This document shows, piece by piece, positions 16,616 to 24,744 of a stretch of 64,000 nt of DNA. Position 1 is the stretch's first letter. Each line of letters begins with the position of its first letter. The position numbers were made by a program, and so were the translations under genes. Under the pieces are notes generated by a model. It did no database searches, was not told where the DNA came from, and worked only from the letters and a program-made list of their open reading frames with translations. Location of the stretch: NCBI GenBank assembly GCA_020438485.1, contig JAGQUM010000001.1, positions 19,464 through 83,463 on the forward strand, written 5' to 3'. The stretch comes from Thermoleophilia bacterium. GTDB taxonomy: Bacteria > Actinomycetota > Thermoleophilia > Miltoncostaeales > Miltoncostaeaceae.

Positions 16616-17647
16616 TCAGCCGCCGGTCGCGGCCCGCACGGCGGGCGCCACGACGGTGCCCAGCAACTCGATCGAGCGCATCAGCGCGTCGTGCGGCACG
16701 GGCCCGACGCCCATCTGCACGAGGAACCGGGAGTTGCCGAAGATGCCGTGCAGCGCGATGAGCTTCTGGGTGACCTGGTCGGGCGTCCCCACCAGCAGGG
16801 ATCCCGACGGCGCCATCATCGCGTCGAACTGGCCCCGGGTCGTGGGCGGCCAGCCGCGCTCGGCGCCGATGCGGTTCATGGCCGACGCGTACGGGGCGTA
16901 GAACACGTCCGCGGCCGTCCGGGCGTCGTCCGCGATGAACCCGTGGCAGTTGATGCACACGGGCAGGCGGTTGCCGTGGTGGCCCGCCTGGTCGGCGCTG
17001 GCCCGGTACATCTCCACGAAGGGGCCGAACCGTGCCGGCTCGCCGCCGATGATGGCGAGCGCCAACGGCAGACCCATGCTGCCGGCCCGCAGCGCAGACG
17101 CGGGGGTGCCGCCCACGGCGATCCACACCGGGATGGGGCCTGTGGGGCGGGGGTACACGCCGCGCTCGTCGATGGCGGCGCGGAATCGCCCGGACCACGT
17201 CACCGTCTCCTGGTCTCGCAGGCGCAGCAGGAGGCCCAGCTTCTCGGCGAACAGCGCGTCGTAGTCGGCGAGGTCGTAGCCGAACAGGGGGAACGACTCG
17301 ATGAACGAACCGCGCCCGGCCATGATCTCGGCGCGCCCGTCCGACAGCAGGTCGAGCGTCGCGAACTCCTGGAATACGCGCACGGGGTCGTCGGAGCCCA
17401 GCACCGACACCGCGCTGGACAGGCGCACGCGCGACGTCCGGGTGGCGATGCCCGCGAGCACCACGGCGGGCGCGGACACCACGTAGTCACGCCGGTGGTG
17501 CTCGCCCACCGCGAACACGTCGAGCCCCACCTCGTCGGCCAGTACGGCCTCCTCGACCAGGTGGCGCATGCGCGTAAGCCCGTCGCGGGTCTCCCCCGAC
17601 ACGGGGTGCGTCCCGATGTCGCCGAACGTGCACAGCCCGATCTCCAT
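16616..17647 (-). CDS. LLM class flavin-dependent oxidoreductase
   Basis: A 343-aa luciferase-like TIM-barrel enzyme. Family features include the start MEIGLCTFGDIG, DVFAVGEHHRRDYV, VRLSSAVSVLGSDDPVRV, FATLDLLSDGRAEIMAGRGSF, and YPRPTGPIPVWIAVGGTP. This pattern matches putative alkane/limonene-type or CE1758-like LLM oxidoreductases that use FMN. Substrate is unknown. It stands alone, bounded by a hypothetical gene and by the decayed region that starts at 17650. Confidence 0.88.
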   Translation of the reverse strand: MEIGLCTFGDIGTHPVSGETRDGLTRMRHLVEEAVLADEVGLDVFAVGEHHRRDYVVSAPAVVLAGIATRTSRVRLSSAVSVLGSDDPVRVFQEFATLDLLSDGRAEIMAGRGSFIESFPLFGYDLADYDALFAEKLGLLLRLRDQETVTWSGRFRAAIDERGVYPRPTGPIPVWIAVGGTPASALRAGSMGLPLALAIIGGEPARFGPFVEMYRASADQAGHHGNRLPVCINCHGFIADDARTAADVFYAPYASAMNRIGAERGWPPTTRGQFDAMMAPSGSLLVGTPDQVTQKLIALHGIFGNSRFLVQMGVGPVPHDALMRSIELLGTVVAPAVRAATGG

Positions 17648-17695
17648 CAGCGCCAGGCTACCCGGCCGGCGCCGGGTGGCGCCTTCGGCGCGGCA

Positions 17696-17906
17696 TCACG
17701 GCATCAGGGCGTCGCCAAGCACCTCGACGCAGGGCGCCGGCCGGGAGCCGTCCCGGCGGGCCACGTCCGGGTGCACCGGGTCGGACGCCACGGCACCACC
17801 GGCCCGGGGCCGCGCGGCGCGCCGGGCCGCGGGCAGGGATGGGGATCTCCTCGACGTGGATGCTCCGCAGTTCCTTGCACACGGCGGCGCGCGCGGCCCC
17901 GGTCAC
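17696..17906 (-). pseudogene. Remnant of a zinc-type alcohol dehydrogenase N terminus
   Basis: On the minus strand one frame reads ARAAVCKELRSIHVEEIPIP, the typical opening of MDR alcohol dehydrogenases. After about 35 codons the similarity moves to another frame, VASDPVHPDVARRDGSRPAP then CVEVLGDALMP and a stop, which echoes the SDLHxRDG...P..LGHE region. The Cys-His zinc ligands and all of the catalytic and Rossmann domains are absent. It is therefore a frameshifted and truncated relic. An alternative is a short unrelated ORF. Confidence 0.45.
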
Positions 17907-18076
17907 GGAGGCACTCCCGTCCGGGTCGGCAGGTTGGGGGGCGGTAGCATCCGTAACGACTCATGTTGCGCGACACGACAACCCGCACGGCACCCGCGGC
18001 GCCGGCATGGCCATCGTGAGCCTGAGGCGCCGCGCCGACGCCGCCCGTCGGCGCGCGCCTGCCGCGACGTCCCGCC

Positions 18077-18243
18077 GTGGTCCAGCCGCGGCTGGCCGAG
18101 TGCGAGCGGCAGTACCGTCGCTCATCGCGGGGCCTCAGCACCGGGGAGATCGGGGATCGCGTCGATCTGGCGCGGAGCGCGATCAGGCGTCACACGCGCG
18201 CGGGGTTCGCGAAGCTCGACGCACACGACCCGTCCCGGCGCTG
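18077..18243 (+). pseudogene. Remnant of a LuxR/NarL helix-turn-helix domain
   Basis: The frame starting at 18077 reads a near-complete NarL-type DNA-binding domain: LAECERQ then SRGLSTGEIGDRVDLARSAI and RRHTRAGFAKLDAHDPS. This lines up with the family pattern LTxREREVL-RGLSxxEIA-xLxLSxxTVxxH-xxKLxxxxR. No receiver or sensor part precedes it in any frame and the frame runs into the lipoprotein gene, so only the C-terminal domain of a former regulator survives. Confidence 0.5.
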
Positions 18244-18269
18244 TCGCCGGCCCGGCAACGAGGCATGCC

Positions 18270-18800
18270 GTGAGGCGGGGCGTCGCCGTGACGCTGGCCG
18301 CCGTCGCGCTCGTCATCCTCGCCGGGTGCGGCGACGGGGGGACGCGCACGGTCGACGTCACCACGACGGAACGGCTCAGCGATCGCCCGCCGCCCGCCCC
18401 CGACCCGCTCAAGGCGCGAGCGGCCGACGCTTACACCGCCGTCGCCGACCGGTGGAACCCGCGTGTGGAGGCCGCGTGGGGCGACGTGCGCGCGACGTGC
18501 CGCTCGTCGCTGTGGCGCCAGTGCGCCGTCGCGCTGCGCGAGTTCGCCGCCGTGAACGGAGCCACCGCCCAGCGGGTGGCACGCATCGACATGCCTGCGG
18601 ACGCCGCGGTGCACCGGGACGCGATGGTCCTGTCGATGAACCGGGCCACCCGGACGGCGCGGACCCTGGCCGGCAACCTGGCCGACGGCAGGCCGGCGCC
18701 CGTCGACACCGCGCACATGCGGGAGATCAGCACCGCGATCACGGACACCGGCGGCCACGCCGACCTGCTGCGCGCACGGCTGGGGCTGCCCCCGCCGTGA
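18270..18800 (+). CDS. Putative lipoprotein, 176 aa
   Basis: GTG 18270 gives a protein with a lipoprotein signal peptide: basic start RRGVAV, a hydrophobic core, and the lipobox ILAGC with Cys at residue ~20. The mature part is mostly helical, rich in Ala and Arg, with two Cys (RATCRSSLWRQCAVAL) and helical pairs that suggest a small helical bundle. No family was recognised. It is the only intact gene in the decayed stretch 17.65-19.7 kb. Confidence 0.65.
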   Translation: MRRGVAVTLAAVALVILAGCGDGGTRTVDVTTTERLSDRPPPAPDPLKARAADAYTAVADRWNPRVEAAWGDVRATCRSSLWRQCAVALREFAAVNGATAQRVARIDMPADAAVHRDAMVLSMNRATRTARTLAGNLADGRPAPVDTAHMREISTAITDTGGHADLLRARLGLPPP

Positions 18801-18879
18801 TCACCGCGCCCAGGGATGAGCACTGACATCGCGGCCGGCCCGCAGGCGCGGCAGCTGGTCGTCTGGTCGAACCGGCGAA

Positions 18880-19186
18880 GCTCGTCGAAATGGAACTGGG
18901 CGAGTCCGAACTCGCGAACCGGGTGCAACGGCGTGGTTCGCCGGACGGTGCTGCCGTCCTCGGGTCCGCTCCCGCGGGCAAGACGGCGGTCATCACCTGG
19001 CTTGGGACTTCGGCCGCCGGCCAGCTTCTTCGCCTGCTTCCTGAAGCCGGTGCGGCAGCGGCTCGGCCTGCCGTTCCCGCTGATCACGACCATCAACGTG
19101 GCGCTGATCGTGCCGTGCATGACCTACCCGGTCGCATCCGGCTGACGCGGCTGTTCAAGCGGTGGCTCGATCCGTCCCGGCGCTGA
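18880..19186 (+). pseudogene. Decayed ABM-type protein with C-terminal membrane helices
   Basis: Similarity alternates between two plus-strand frames. One reads KTAVITWLGTSAAG, the other FFACFLKPVRQRLGLPFPL then ITTINVALIVPCMTYP, and the first resumes with RLTRLFKRWLDPSRR. Together they rebuild the C-terminal two-helix region that follows an antibiotic-biosynthesis-monooxygenase domain in a known group of actinobacterial and proteobacterial proteins (pattern WKxAxxTWLG ... LPLPLRT ... VPxMTYxVMPxLTRLxxxWL). The frame switches and lack of a start mark it as a relic. Confidence 0.42.
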
Positions 19187-19224
19187 TCTGCCCGGTCACG
19201 CGACGACGGTGCGCACCTCTCCTG

Positions 19225-19620
19225 CGCGATCAGATCAGGCATGGCCACCGTCGCCGGGGACCGCACCAGCAGCAGGGCCACCGGGACGACGAGCTGCGGC
19301 GCCGCGGCCTCCGTCGGCGTCGCCCCACCGAGCCGTGTCCGCACGAACGCCCCGGGCAGCGTCACCTGCCCGACGGTCCGGGTGTGATCCAGGCACCGGC
19401 GCCAGCCGCGCCGTCGCCCGCACGGCGGCCACCACCTCGTCACCGCCGTTCCCGAGCTGCGCGCGTCGCCGGATCGGCCGCCAGGCCGGCGCGGACGACC
19501 ACGACGTTGCCGATCCTGACCAGCGCGGCCGTGCCGTCGGCCTCGATAAGCGCGGCCGCCGGCGGGGCGAGGGCGGCGGTCGGCAGCGGCGTGGTGGCGG
19601 CGAACAGCGGCCCGGGCACG
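19225..19620 (-). pseudogene. Decayed FetB/UPF0014-like ABC permease
   Basis: On the minus strand one frame (19389 to 19227) reads DHTRTVGQVTLPGAFVRTRL then GGATPTEAAAPQLVVPV, which matches the UPF0014/FetB signature TKxxGLVxLPGAxxGxxLGGxxPxxAxxxQL. Upstream pieces in another frame (LIEADGTAALVRIGNVVVVR around 19500-19560) could be the preceding helix. Stops and frame changes separate the pieces, so this is a broken remnant of an iron-exporter-like permease on the opposite strand to its neighbours. Confidence 0.4.
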
Positions 19621-19668
19621 CCTCCGCGATGACGACGCGAGCGGCGCGGGCCGGTGGCGGCGAACCCC

Positions 19669-19712
19669 TTGCGGCGGCGGTACTCATTGCTACTATGTAC
19701 CAGTAGTGAGTG
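19669..19712 (+). promoter_or_regulatory. Promoter and probable PadR operator
   Basis: A -35-like TTGCGG (19669-19674) and -10-like TACTAT (19691-19696) are 16 bp apart. The -10 is overlapped by an inverted repeat with arms CTACT (19690-19694) and AGTAG (19702-19706), and an outer pair ACTCA/TGAGT lies at 19682-19686 and 19707-19711. This AT-richer patch is typical of an autoregulated PadR operator. The ribosome-binding site GGAGG (19726-19730) and GTG 19736 follow. Confidence 0.6.
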
Positions 19713-19735
19713 TCGCAGAGTAGTGGGAGGCCTTC

Positions 19736-20065
19736 GTGGGCAAGCAGATGACGGAGCTGCTCAAGGGCACGTTGGAGGGCATGGTGCTGGCGCTGCTGGC
19801 GGTCCGTCCGGCGTACGGCTACGAGATCACCGCGTGGCTGCGGGAGCAGGGCTTCACGGAGACCGCCGAGGGCACGGTGTACGCCCTGCTGGTGCGTATC
19901 GAGCAGCGGGGCCTCGTCGACGTGGAAAAGGTCCCTTCGGAGAAGGGCCCGCCGCGCAAGGTCTACACGCTCAACGCGCGGGGGGACGAGGTGCTGCGGG
20001 AGTTCTGGCGGTCCTGGACCTTCCTGACCGAACGTATCGAACAGCTGAAACAGGGGAGACAGTGA
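19736..20065 (+). CDS. PadR-family transcriptional regulator
   Basis: The 109-aa winged-helix protein shows the PadR signature: LLKGTLEGMVLALLAVRPAY then GYEITAWLREQG, the AEGTVYALLVRIEQRGLV wing-forming segment, and KVYTLNARGDEVLREFW. PadR proteins repress an adjacent transporter and are released by its substrate. It heads a four-gene operon with stop/start overlaps throughout and has a palindromic operator at its promoter, so it most likely controls the DUF1048 and ABC genes. Confidence 0.93.
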   Translation: MGKQMTELLKGTLEGMVLALLAVRPAYGYEITAWLREQGFTETAEGTVYALLVRIEQRGLVDVEKVPSEKGPPRKVYTLNARGDEVLREFWRSWTFLTERIEQLKQGRQ

Positions 20066-20436
20066 TGGATGTCTCGAAGATGGTCGGAAAGGTCGTCGGG
20101 GACCTCGAGACCAAGCGGCGTTGGCGCGACTACAGGGCCCGCGCGAAGCGCCTGCCGGCGCCGTACCGCGCCGCGTTGAATGCGCTCGAGCGTTACCTGA
20201 TGTACTACGGCGGGATCGCGCAGGGGGACCTGTACGCGGCCATGCTGAGCGACCTCGCGGACCTGTTCGAGCAGGCCGCGGCGGACGGCACGAGGATCCG
20301 CGCGGTGGTCGGTGAGGATCCGGTCGAGTTCGCGGAGGACTTCGTCCGCAACTACGCCGGCGGGCAATGGATCACCAAGGAACGGACCCGGCTGAGCGAG
20401 GCCATCGACCACGCGGTCGCGGAGGAAGCGCGATGA
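20065..20436 (+). CDS. DUF1048 protein of PadR-ABC cassettes
   Basis: A 123-aa soluble helical protein with the family features KRRWRDYRARAKRLPAPY, LERYLMYYGG and VEFAEDFVRNYAGG near the end. DUF1048 genes are regularly found between a PadR regulator and ABC-2 exporter genes; their role is unknown, perhaps sensing or assembly. ATG 20065 overlaps the padR stop by 1 nt and its own stop overlaps the ATPase start. Confidence 0.88.
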   Translation: MDVSKMVGKVVGDLETKRRWRDYRARAKRLPAPYRAALNALERYLMYYGGIAQGDLYAAMLSDLADLFEQAAADGTRIRAVVGEDPVEFAEDFVRNYAGGQWITKERTRLSEAIDHAVAEEAR

Positions 20437-21215
20437 CCGCCGCCATCGCCGTCCGCGGCCTGGAGAAGTCGTTCGGCGACCAGCGCGTCCTGCGCGGTGT
20501 CGACTTCGAGGTGGAGCACGGCAGCATCTTCGCGCTGCTCGGGTCGAACGGCGCGGGCAAGACCACCGTCGTGCGCACGCTCGCGACCCTGCTGCGGCCC
20601 GACGCCGGGACGGCTAGCGTGAACGGGTTCGACGTCGCCAGGCAGGAGGCGGACGTCCGGGCCTCGATCAGCCTCACCGGGCAGTACGCCGCGGTCGACG
20701 AGATCCTCACCGGCCGGGAGAACCTGCTGCTCGTGGCGCGGCTGCGGCACGTCCCGGACGCGGCCGACGTCGCGGACCGGGTGCTGGAGCGGTTCGACCT
20801 GACCGACGCCGCGAACCGGCGGGTGGCGACGTACTCCGGCGGCATGCGCCGCCGGCTCGACATCGCGATGAGCCTGATCGGCGCCCCGAGGGTCATCTTT
20901 CTCGACGAGCCGACGACCGGCCTGGACCCGCAGGCACGGCTGGGGGTGTGGCGGTGCGTCGCGGAGGCCGCCGCCCAGGGCGCGACGATCCTGTTGACCA
21001 CGCACTATCTCGACGAGGCCGAACACCTCGCCAACCGGATCGCCATCCTGCACGACGGCCGCATCCTCGTGAACGGGACGCCGGCCGAACTCAAGGCGTT
21101 GCTGCCGCCCTCGCGGGTGGAGTACGTCGAGCGGCAGCCCACTCTGGAGGACGTCTTCTTCGCGCTCGTCGGCGACGAGCGCAACCCCACGACCGATTCG
21201 GGAGCCTTGTCATGA
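20433..21215 (+). CDS. ABC exporter ATP-binding protein (DrrA-like)
   Basis: The 260-aa ATPase has Walker A GSNGAGKTT, the Q-loop SLTGQYAAVDEILTG, signature YSGGMRRRLDIAMS, Walker B RVIFLDEPTTGLD and the H-loop TTHYLDEAE. The Q-loop wording and C-terminal LEDVFFALVG are those of the daunorubicin-resistance (DrrA) type, which energises drug or lipid export. It should pair with the permease that begins 4 nt before its stop. Confidence 0.93.
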   Translation: MTAAIAVRGLEKSFGDQRVLRGVDFEVEHGSIFALLGSNGAGKTTVVRTLATLLRPDAGTASVNGFDVARQEADVRASISLTGQYAAVDEILTGRENLLLVARLRHVPDAADVADRVLERFDLTDAANRRVATYSGGMRRRLDIAMSLIGAPRVIFLDEPTTGLDPQARLGVWRCVAEAAAQGATILLTTHYLDEAEHLANRIAILHDGRILVNGTPAELKALLPPSRVEYVERQPTLEDVFFALVGDERNPTTDSGALS

Positions 21216-21979
21216 CCGCACGGTTCGCCGGCGACACCGCCACGCTCACCGGGCGATCGCTACGACACATCTGGCGCAGCCCGGACACCCTGGTCACGAC
21301 CGCCGTCATGCCGATCGCGATGCTGCTGCTGTTCGTCTACGTGTTCGGCGGGGCGATCGACACACGCGGCACCGGCTCGTACGTCGACTACCTCCTCCCG
21401 GGCATCCTGCTGATCACGATCGCCTCCGGCATCGCCTATACGGCGCTCCGGCTGTTCCTGGACAAGCAGGCCGGCATCGTCGAGCGGTTCCAGTCGATGT
21501 CCATCGCGCGGTCCGCGGTGCTGTGGGCGCACGTGCTGACCTCGCTGGTCGCCAACGTGGTGTCGGTCGTGGTGGTGGTGCTGGTCGCCTTGCTGATGGG
21601 CTTCCGATCCGGCGCCGGGGTGCTGGACCTGCTGGCCGTGGCGGGCATCCTGCTGCTGTTCACGCTGGCGCTGACCTGGCTCGCCGTGATCCCGGGGCTG
21701 ACCGCGAAGAGCGCGGACGGGGCGACGGGGTTCGCCTATCCGCTGATCTTCCTGCCGTTCATCAGTTCGGCGTTCGTCCCGACGCACACCATGCCCGGGC
21801 CGGTGCGCGCGTTCGCGGAGCATCAGCCGGTCACCGCCATCGTGAACACGATTCGCGACCTGTTCGCGGGGCAGCCGGTCGGTGGCGACATCTGGGTCGC
21901 GCTGGCCTGGTGCGCCGGGCTTCTCGTGGTCGCGTACGCGTTCGCGACGGCCACGTACCGGCGGACCACGACTCGGTAG
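21212..21979 (+). CDS. ABC-2 type exporter permease (DrrB-like)
   Basis: The 255-aa permease has six membrane helices, a start with SLRHIWRSPDTLV, the TYVF-like FVYVFGGAIDTRG segment after helix 1, DYLLPGILL, and FISSAFVPTHTMPGPVRAF between the last helices, all typical of DrrB-type ABC-2 exporters. With the ATPase upstream it should form a homodimeric or heterodimeric export pump for a hydrophobic compound. The operon ends here; the next 70 bp hold no clear terminator. Confidence 0.9.
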   Translation: MTARFAGDTATLTGRSLRHIWRSPDTLVTTAVMPIAMLLLFVYVFGGAIDTRGTGSYVDYLLPGILLITIASGIAYTALRLFLDKQAGIVERFQSMSIARSAVLWAHVLTSLVANVVSVVVVVLVALLMGFRSGAGVLDLLAVAGILLLFTLALTWLAVIPGLTAKSADGATGFAYPLIFLPFISSAFVPTHTMPGPVRAFAEHQPVTAIVNTIRDLFAGQPVGGDIWVALAWCAGLLVVAYAFATATYRRTTTR

Positions 21980-22047
21980 CGGCCGGGGGGGCGGGTCGCC
22001 GGGGGATCGCGGTATGGCCTCCGGTACCGGCCCCACCGGACGGCCCG

Positions 22048-22400
22048 GTGGCCTCGCACATCGACCGGCGCGGGCAGGATCTCGACGCGCGCGGCCCGCG
22101 GGCGGCGTTGCCCCGGCCGGACCGCGACGTCGAAACCGCGCTCGACGCCGTACGTCCGACCTGCGAGCAGGCACGCCGCCACGGTGCTGCGGTCCTTGGA
22201 CGGATCGCGAGGGCGTGGAGTGCGCGTCCGCCGAGGGCTGGCGGCATCGTTCCCCTGGCCGTGCGGTATCGCCGCGGCCCTCGACGCGCGCGGACGCGCC
22301 GTCATGGACCGCTGGGAGCCACGGATCCAGGGACGTTCCGGGGCCCGGCGTCACGGTCACCCATTCCTGTGGGCCCGGCAGGGGCGAGCCCGGTTGGCCC
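22048..22400 (+). pseudogene. hisD: Remnant of histidinol dehydrogenase (hisD) N terminus
   Basis: One plus-strand frame reads HIDRRGQDLDARGPRAALP followed by RPDRDVETALDAVRPTCEQA and RRHGAAVLGRIA, which matches the N terminus of HisD (family pattern RIDLRG ... R.ALPRP..DVEAAL..VRPI...VRERG..AL). A second frame about 100 bp on reads PGVTVTHSCGPGRGEPG, echoing the PGVTVTxRWxPVxRVGLYVPGG motif. The body of the enzyme, including zinc ligands, is gone. It is an out-of-context relic; no other histidine gene is nearby. Confidence 0.45.
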
Positions 22401-22510
22401 TCGGCCGCCCGCAACCGGGCGTCGCCGAGGGCCAACCGGCCCTGGCCCCGCACAGGTCCCTTTGTATCGTTCACCACGAGCTTCGCGCGCCCACATCTCA
22501 GGGGGGACCA

Positions 22511-23560
22511 ATGAAGGCACTGGTATACGGCGGCCCGGGCAGCAAGAGCTGGGAGACCGTCGATGACCCGGGCATCCAGGACTCATCGGACGCCGTCGTC
22601 AGGATCCTGACGACGACGATCTGCGGCACGGACCTGCACATCCTCCACGGGGACGTGGCCTCATGCGAGCCCGGGACGATCTTCGGCCATGAGGGCGTCG
22701 CCGAGGTCGTCGAGGTCGGCGCGGGCGTCAAGAACTTCGCGAAGGGCGACCGCGTCATCGTTTCGTGCATCACCAAGTGCGGGTCGTGCAGCTTCTGTCA
22801 GGCGGGCCACCCCGACCACTGCCAGTCCAACGACGCGGGCATCGGCTGGATCCTGGGGCACCGCATCAACGGCACGCTGGCCGAGTACGTGCGCATCCCG
22901 CACGCCGACTTCTCGATGCACAAGGTGCCCGAGGGCGTCACCGACGAGCAGGCGGTGTTCCTGTCGGACTCGTTGCCCACCGGCTTCGAGGTGGGCGTGA
23001 TCGCCGGCGGCGTGAAGCCGGGCGACGTGGTGGCCGTGGTGGGTACCGGCGCGGTGGGCCTGGCCTCCGTGCTGACGGCGGGCCTCTACGGGGCATCGAG
23101 GGTCATCGGCATCGACACGAACGACTTCCGCCTCAGGAAGGCCAAGGAGTTCGGCGCCACCGACACGTTCAACGCGAACGACAAGGACCTCAAGGAGAAG
23201 GTGTTCGCGCTCACCGACGGGCTCGGCGTCGACGTGGCCATCGAGGCGGTGGGTTACCCGGAGACGCTGCAGCGGGCGATCTCCCTGGCGCGCCCGCGCG
23301 GCCGCGTCGCCAACATCGGCGTGCACGGCACGCCGGTGGAGTTCCCCATGGAGGCCCTCTGGATCCAGAACCTCAATGTCTCGATGGGTCTCGTGGACGC
23401 CACGTCCACGGCGACGCTGCTGAAGATGGTGGCGTCCGGCCGCATCGCGTCCGAGAAGATGGGCACCCACACGTTCACCCTGAACGACATCGACAACGCG
23501 TGGGACACCTTCCAGAACGCCACCAAGGAGGAGGCGCTGAAGGTGGTGCTCAAGGCGTAA
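22511..23560 (+). CDS. Zinc-dependent medium-chain alcohol dehydrogenase
   Basis: The 349-aa enzyme has catalytic zinc ligands in ICGTDLHI and FGHEGVAEVVEVG, four structural-zinc Cys in CITKCGSCSFCQAGHPDHC, and the Rossmann motif VVGTGAVGLASV. The overall pattern is like threonine/isopropanol-type NAD(P)-dependent dehydrogenases (TbADH-like). It should oxidise a secondary or short-chain alcohol. ATG 22511 has a GGGGGGA site. It follows the hisD relic and precedes a frameshifted ABM gene after 62 bp. Confidence 0.92.
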   Translation: MKALVYGGPGSKSWETVDDPGIQDSSDAVVRILTTTICGTDLHILHGDVASCEPGTIFGHEGVAEVVEVGAGVKNFAKGDRVIVSCITKCGSCSFCQAGHPDHCQSNDAGIGWILGHRINGTLAEYVRIPHADFSMHKVPEGVTDEQAVFLSDSLPTGFEVGVIAGGVKPGDVVAVVGTGAVGLASVLTAGLYGASRVIGIDTNDFRLRKAKEFGATDTFNANDKDLKEKVFALTDGLGVDVAIEAVGYPETLQRAISLARPRGRVANIGVHGTPVEFPMEALWIQNLNVSMGLVDATSTATLLKMVASGRIASEKMGTHTFTLNDIDNAWDTFQNATKEEALKVVLKA

Positions 23561-23622
23561 CCGCCGCGCGTTCCCCGGGACCGTCGCGCGCGGGCCCCGA
23601 TCACCCCGAAGGAGGAATCCCC

Positions 23623-23947
23623 GTGCCGGAAGTGCTCGTCGTCGCCGTCGTCAAGCCCAAGGAGGGCAAGGAGAAGGACGTGGAGGAGCTGTTCTCCTCG
23701 CTGGTCGCGCCCACGCACGCGGAGGACGGCTGCCTGACCTACGCGCTGCACCGCGACACCCGCACGCCCGGGCAGCTGGTGTTCGTGGAGCGGTGGGAGC
23801 ATGGAGAAGCTGCGGGCACACATTGATTCGCCGCACCACACCGCCGCCGGGGCGACGGCCGCCGACCTGCTGGCCGAGCCCACGCAGATCCTCATCCTGG
23901 ATCCGCTCGTGCTGGGGGATCCGTCGAAGAGCGCGCTGTTCGGCTGA
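23623..23947 (+). pseudogene. ABM-domain monooxygenase-like gene with a frameshift
   Basis: From GTG 23623 (after AAGGAGG) the frame reads a normal antibiotic-biosynthesis-monooxygenase domain: VVAVVKPKEGKEKDVEELF, HAEDGCLTYALHRD, QLVFVERWE. At about 23800 the reading frame breaks. The next frame continues correctly with MEKLRAHIDSPHHTAAGAT and ends LVLGDPSKSALFG at 23947. One inserted base, or loss of an AG pair in a GAGAG run, would explain it. Restored, the protein would be ~107 aa, the family length. It may be a real recent mutation or a sequencing error. Confidence 0.75.
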
Positions 23948-24744
23948 GGACCGCCGCCCGGCACAGGCGGGCGGCACCGGCTCCCGCTGCGCCATCTGCG
24001 GGTCGCCGACGGAACCCGCGGGGCCGGCGCACGGCGTGCACTCGGGTCGCGACCACCCCCTGCGCCACCGCCCGGCGTGCGGTCGCTCGTTGCGTCGCCG
24101 ACCCCCTCGCGGGCCACCTGCTCGCGCTCGAGCATCCCGAGCGGACGGTGCGCCACGACGAACGGCGCGGCCCTGCCGGACATCGTCGGCTCGCCCGTGC
24201 CCGTCACCGAGGACACACGCGGGGGGCGGGACTTCGGATGCGGGAACGGCGGGCTGGTGCGCTTCGTCCGGCAGAACCCCCCGTGCCACATCGCCGGTGA
24301 CGACGAGGTTCGGGTCGGCGAGCGGACGGCTGCGGCCGGCATCCCGTTCCCCACCGCGGCCGCCTGGCCGGGTGGCGGTACGTGACCCCGGAGATCCACG
24401 TGGGCTTCTTCGAGCCGCGCACGCTCCACCGGGCGAAGCACGCGGTGGGCCCCCGCAGCGTGGCGCGCCGCCGCGCGTGGGACGACATCATCAGGTTCAC
24501 GATGCTCAAGAACATCGGGGTCCGCCGCCGCAACCGCTCCAGGCGCTGGCCCCGTGGGGGCCGCTGGCGCGCGCCGCCGACCGGCGGCGGGAATCGACCG
24601 GCGGCGGGAATCAGCGCGCATCCCCCGGGTGGCGCCGGTCCTCGACGGCGCCCGGCCCCCGTGCGGGAATCCGCACCGTCCCGTGGCCGCTCCCGGCACC
24701 CCGCGGCGCCCGGGACGTCGCGGGCTGCCCCTAGGGTGCAGCGG
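23948..24744 (+). other. ~800 bp without a recognisable gene
   Basis: Several short frames cross this stretch on both strands but none has family motifs or a plausible ribosome-binding site and start. A plus-strand frame from 24382 (MTPEIHVGFFEPRTLH) runs into recQ and is more protein-like than the rest, but no homolog was recognised. The region may hold further decayed sequence, like that at 17.65-19.7 kb. It contains the 17-bp tandem duplication at 24578. Confidence 0.5.
24578..24611. repeat. Exact 17-bp tandem duplication
   Basis: Positions 24578-24594 and 24595-24611 are identical 17-mers (CGACCGGCGGCGGGAAT). Two adjacent perfect copies in an apparently non-coding stretch suggest replication slippage. 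Confidence 0.85.
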
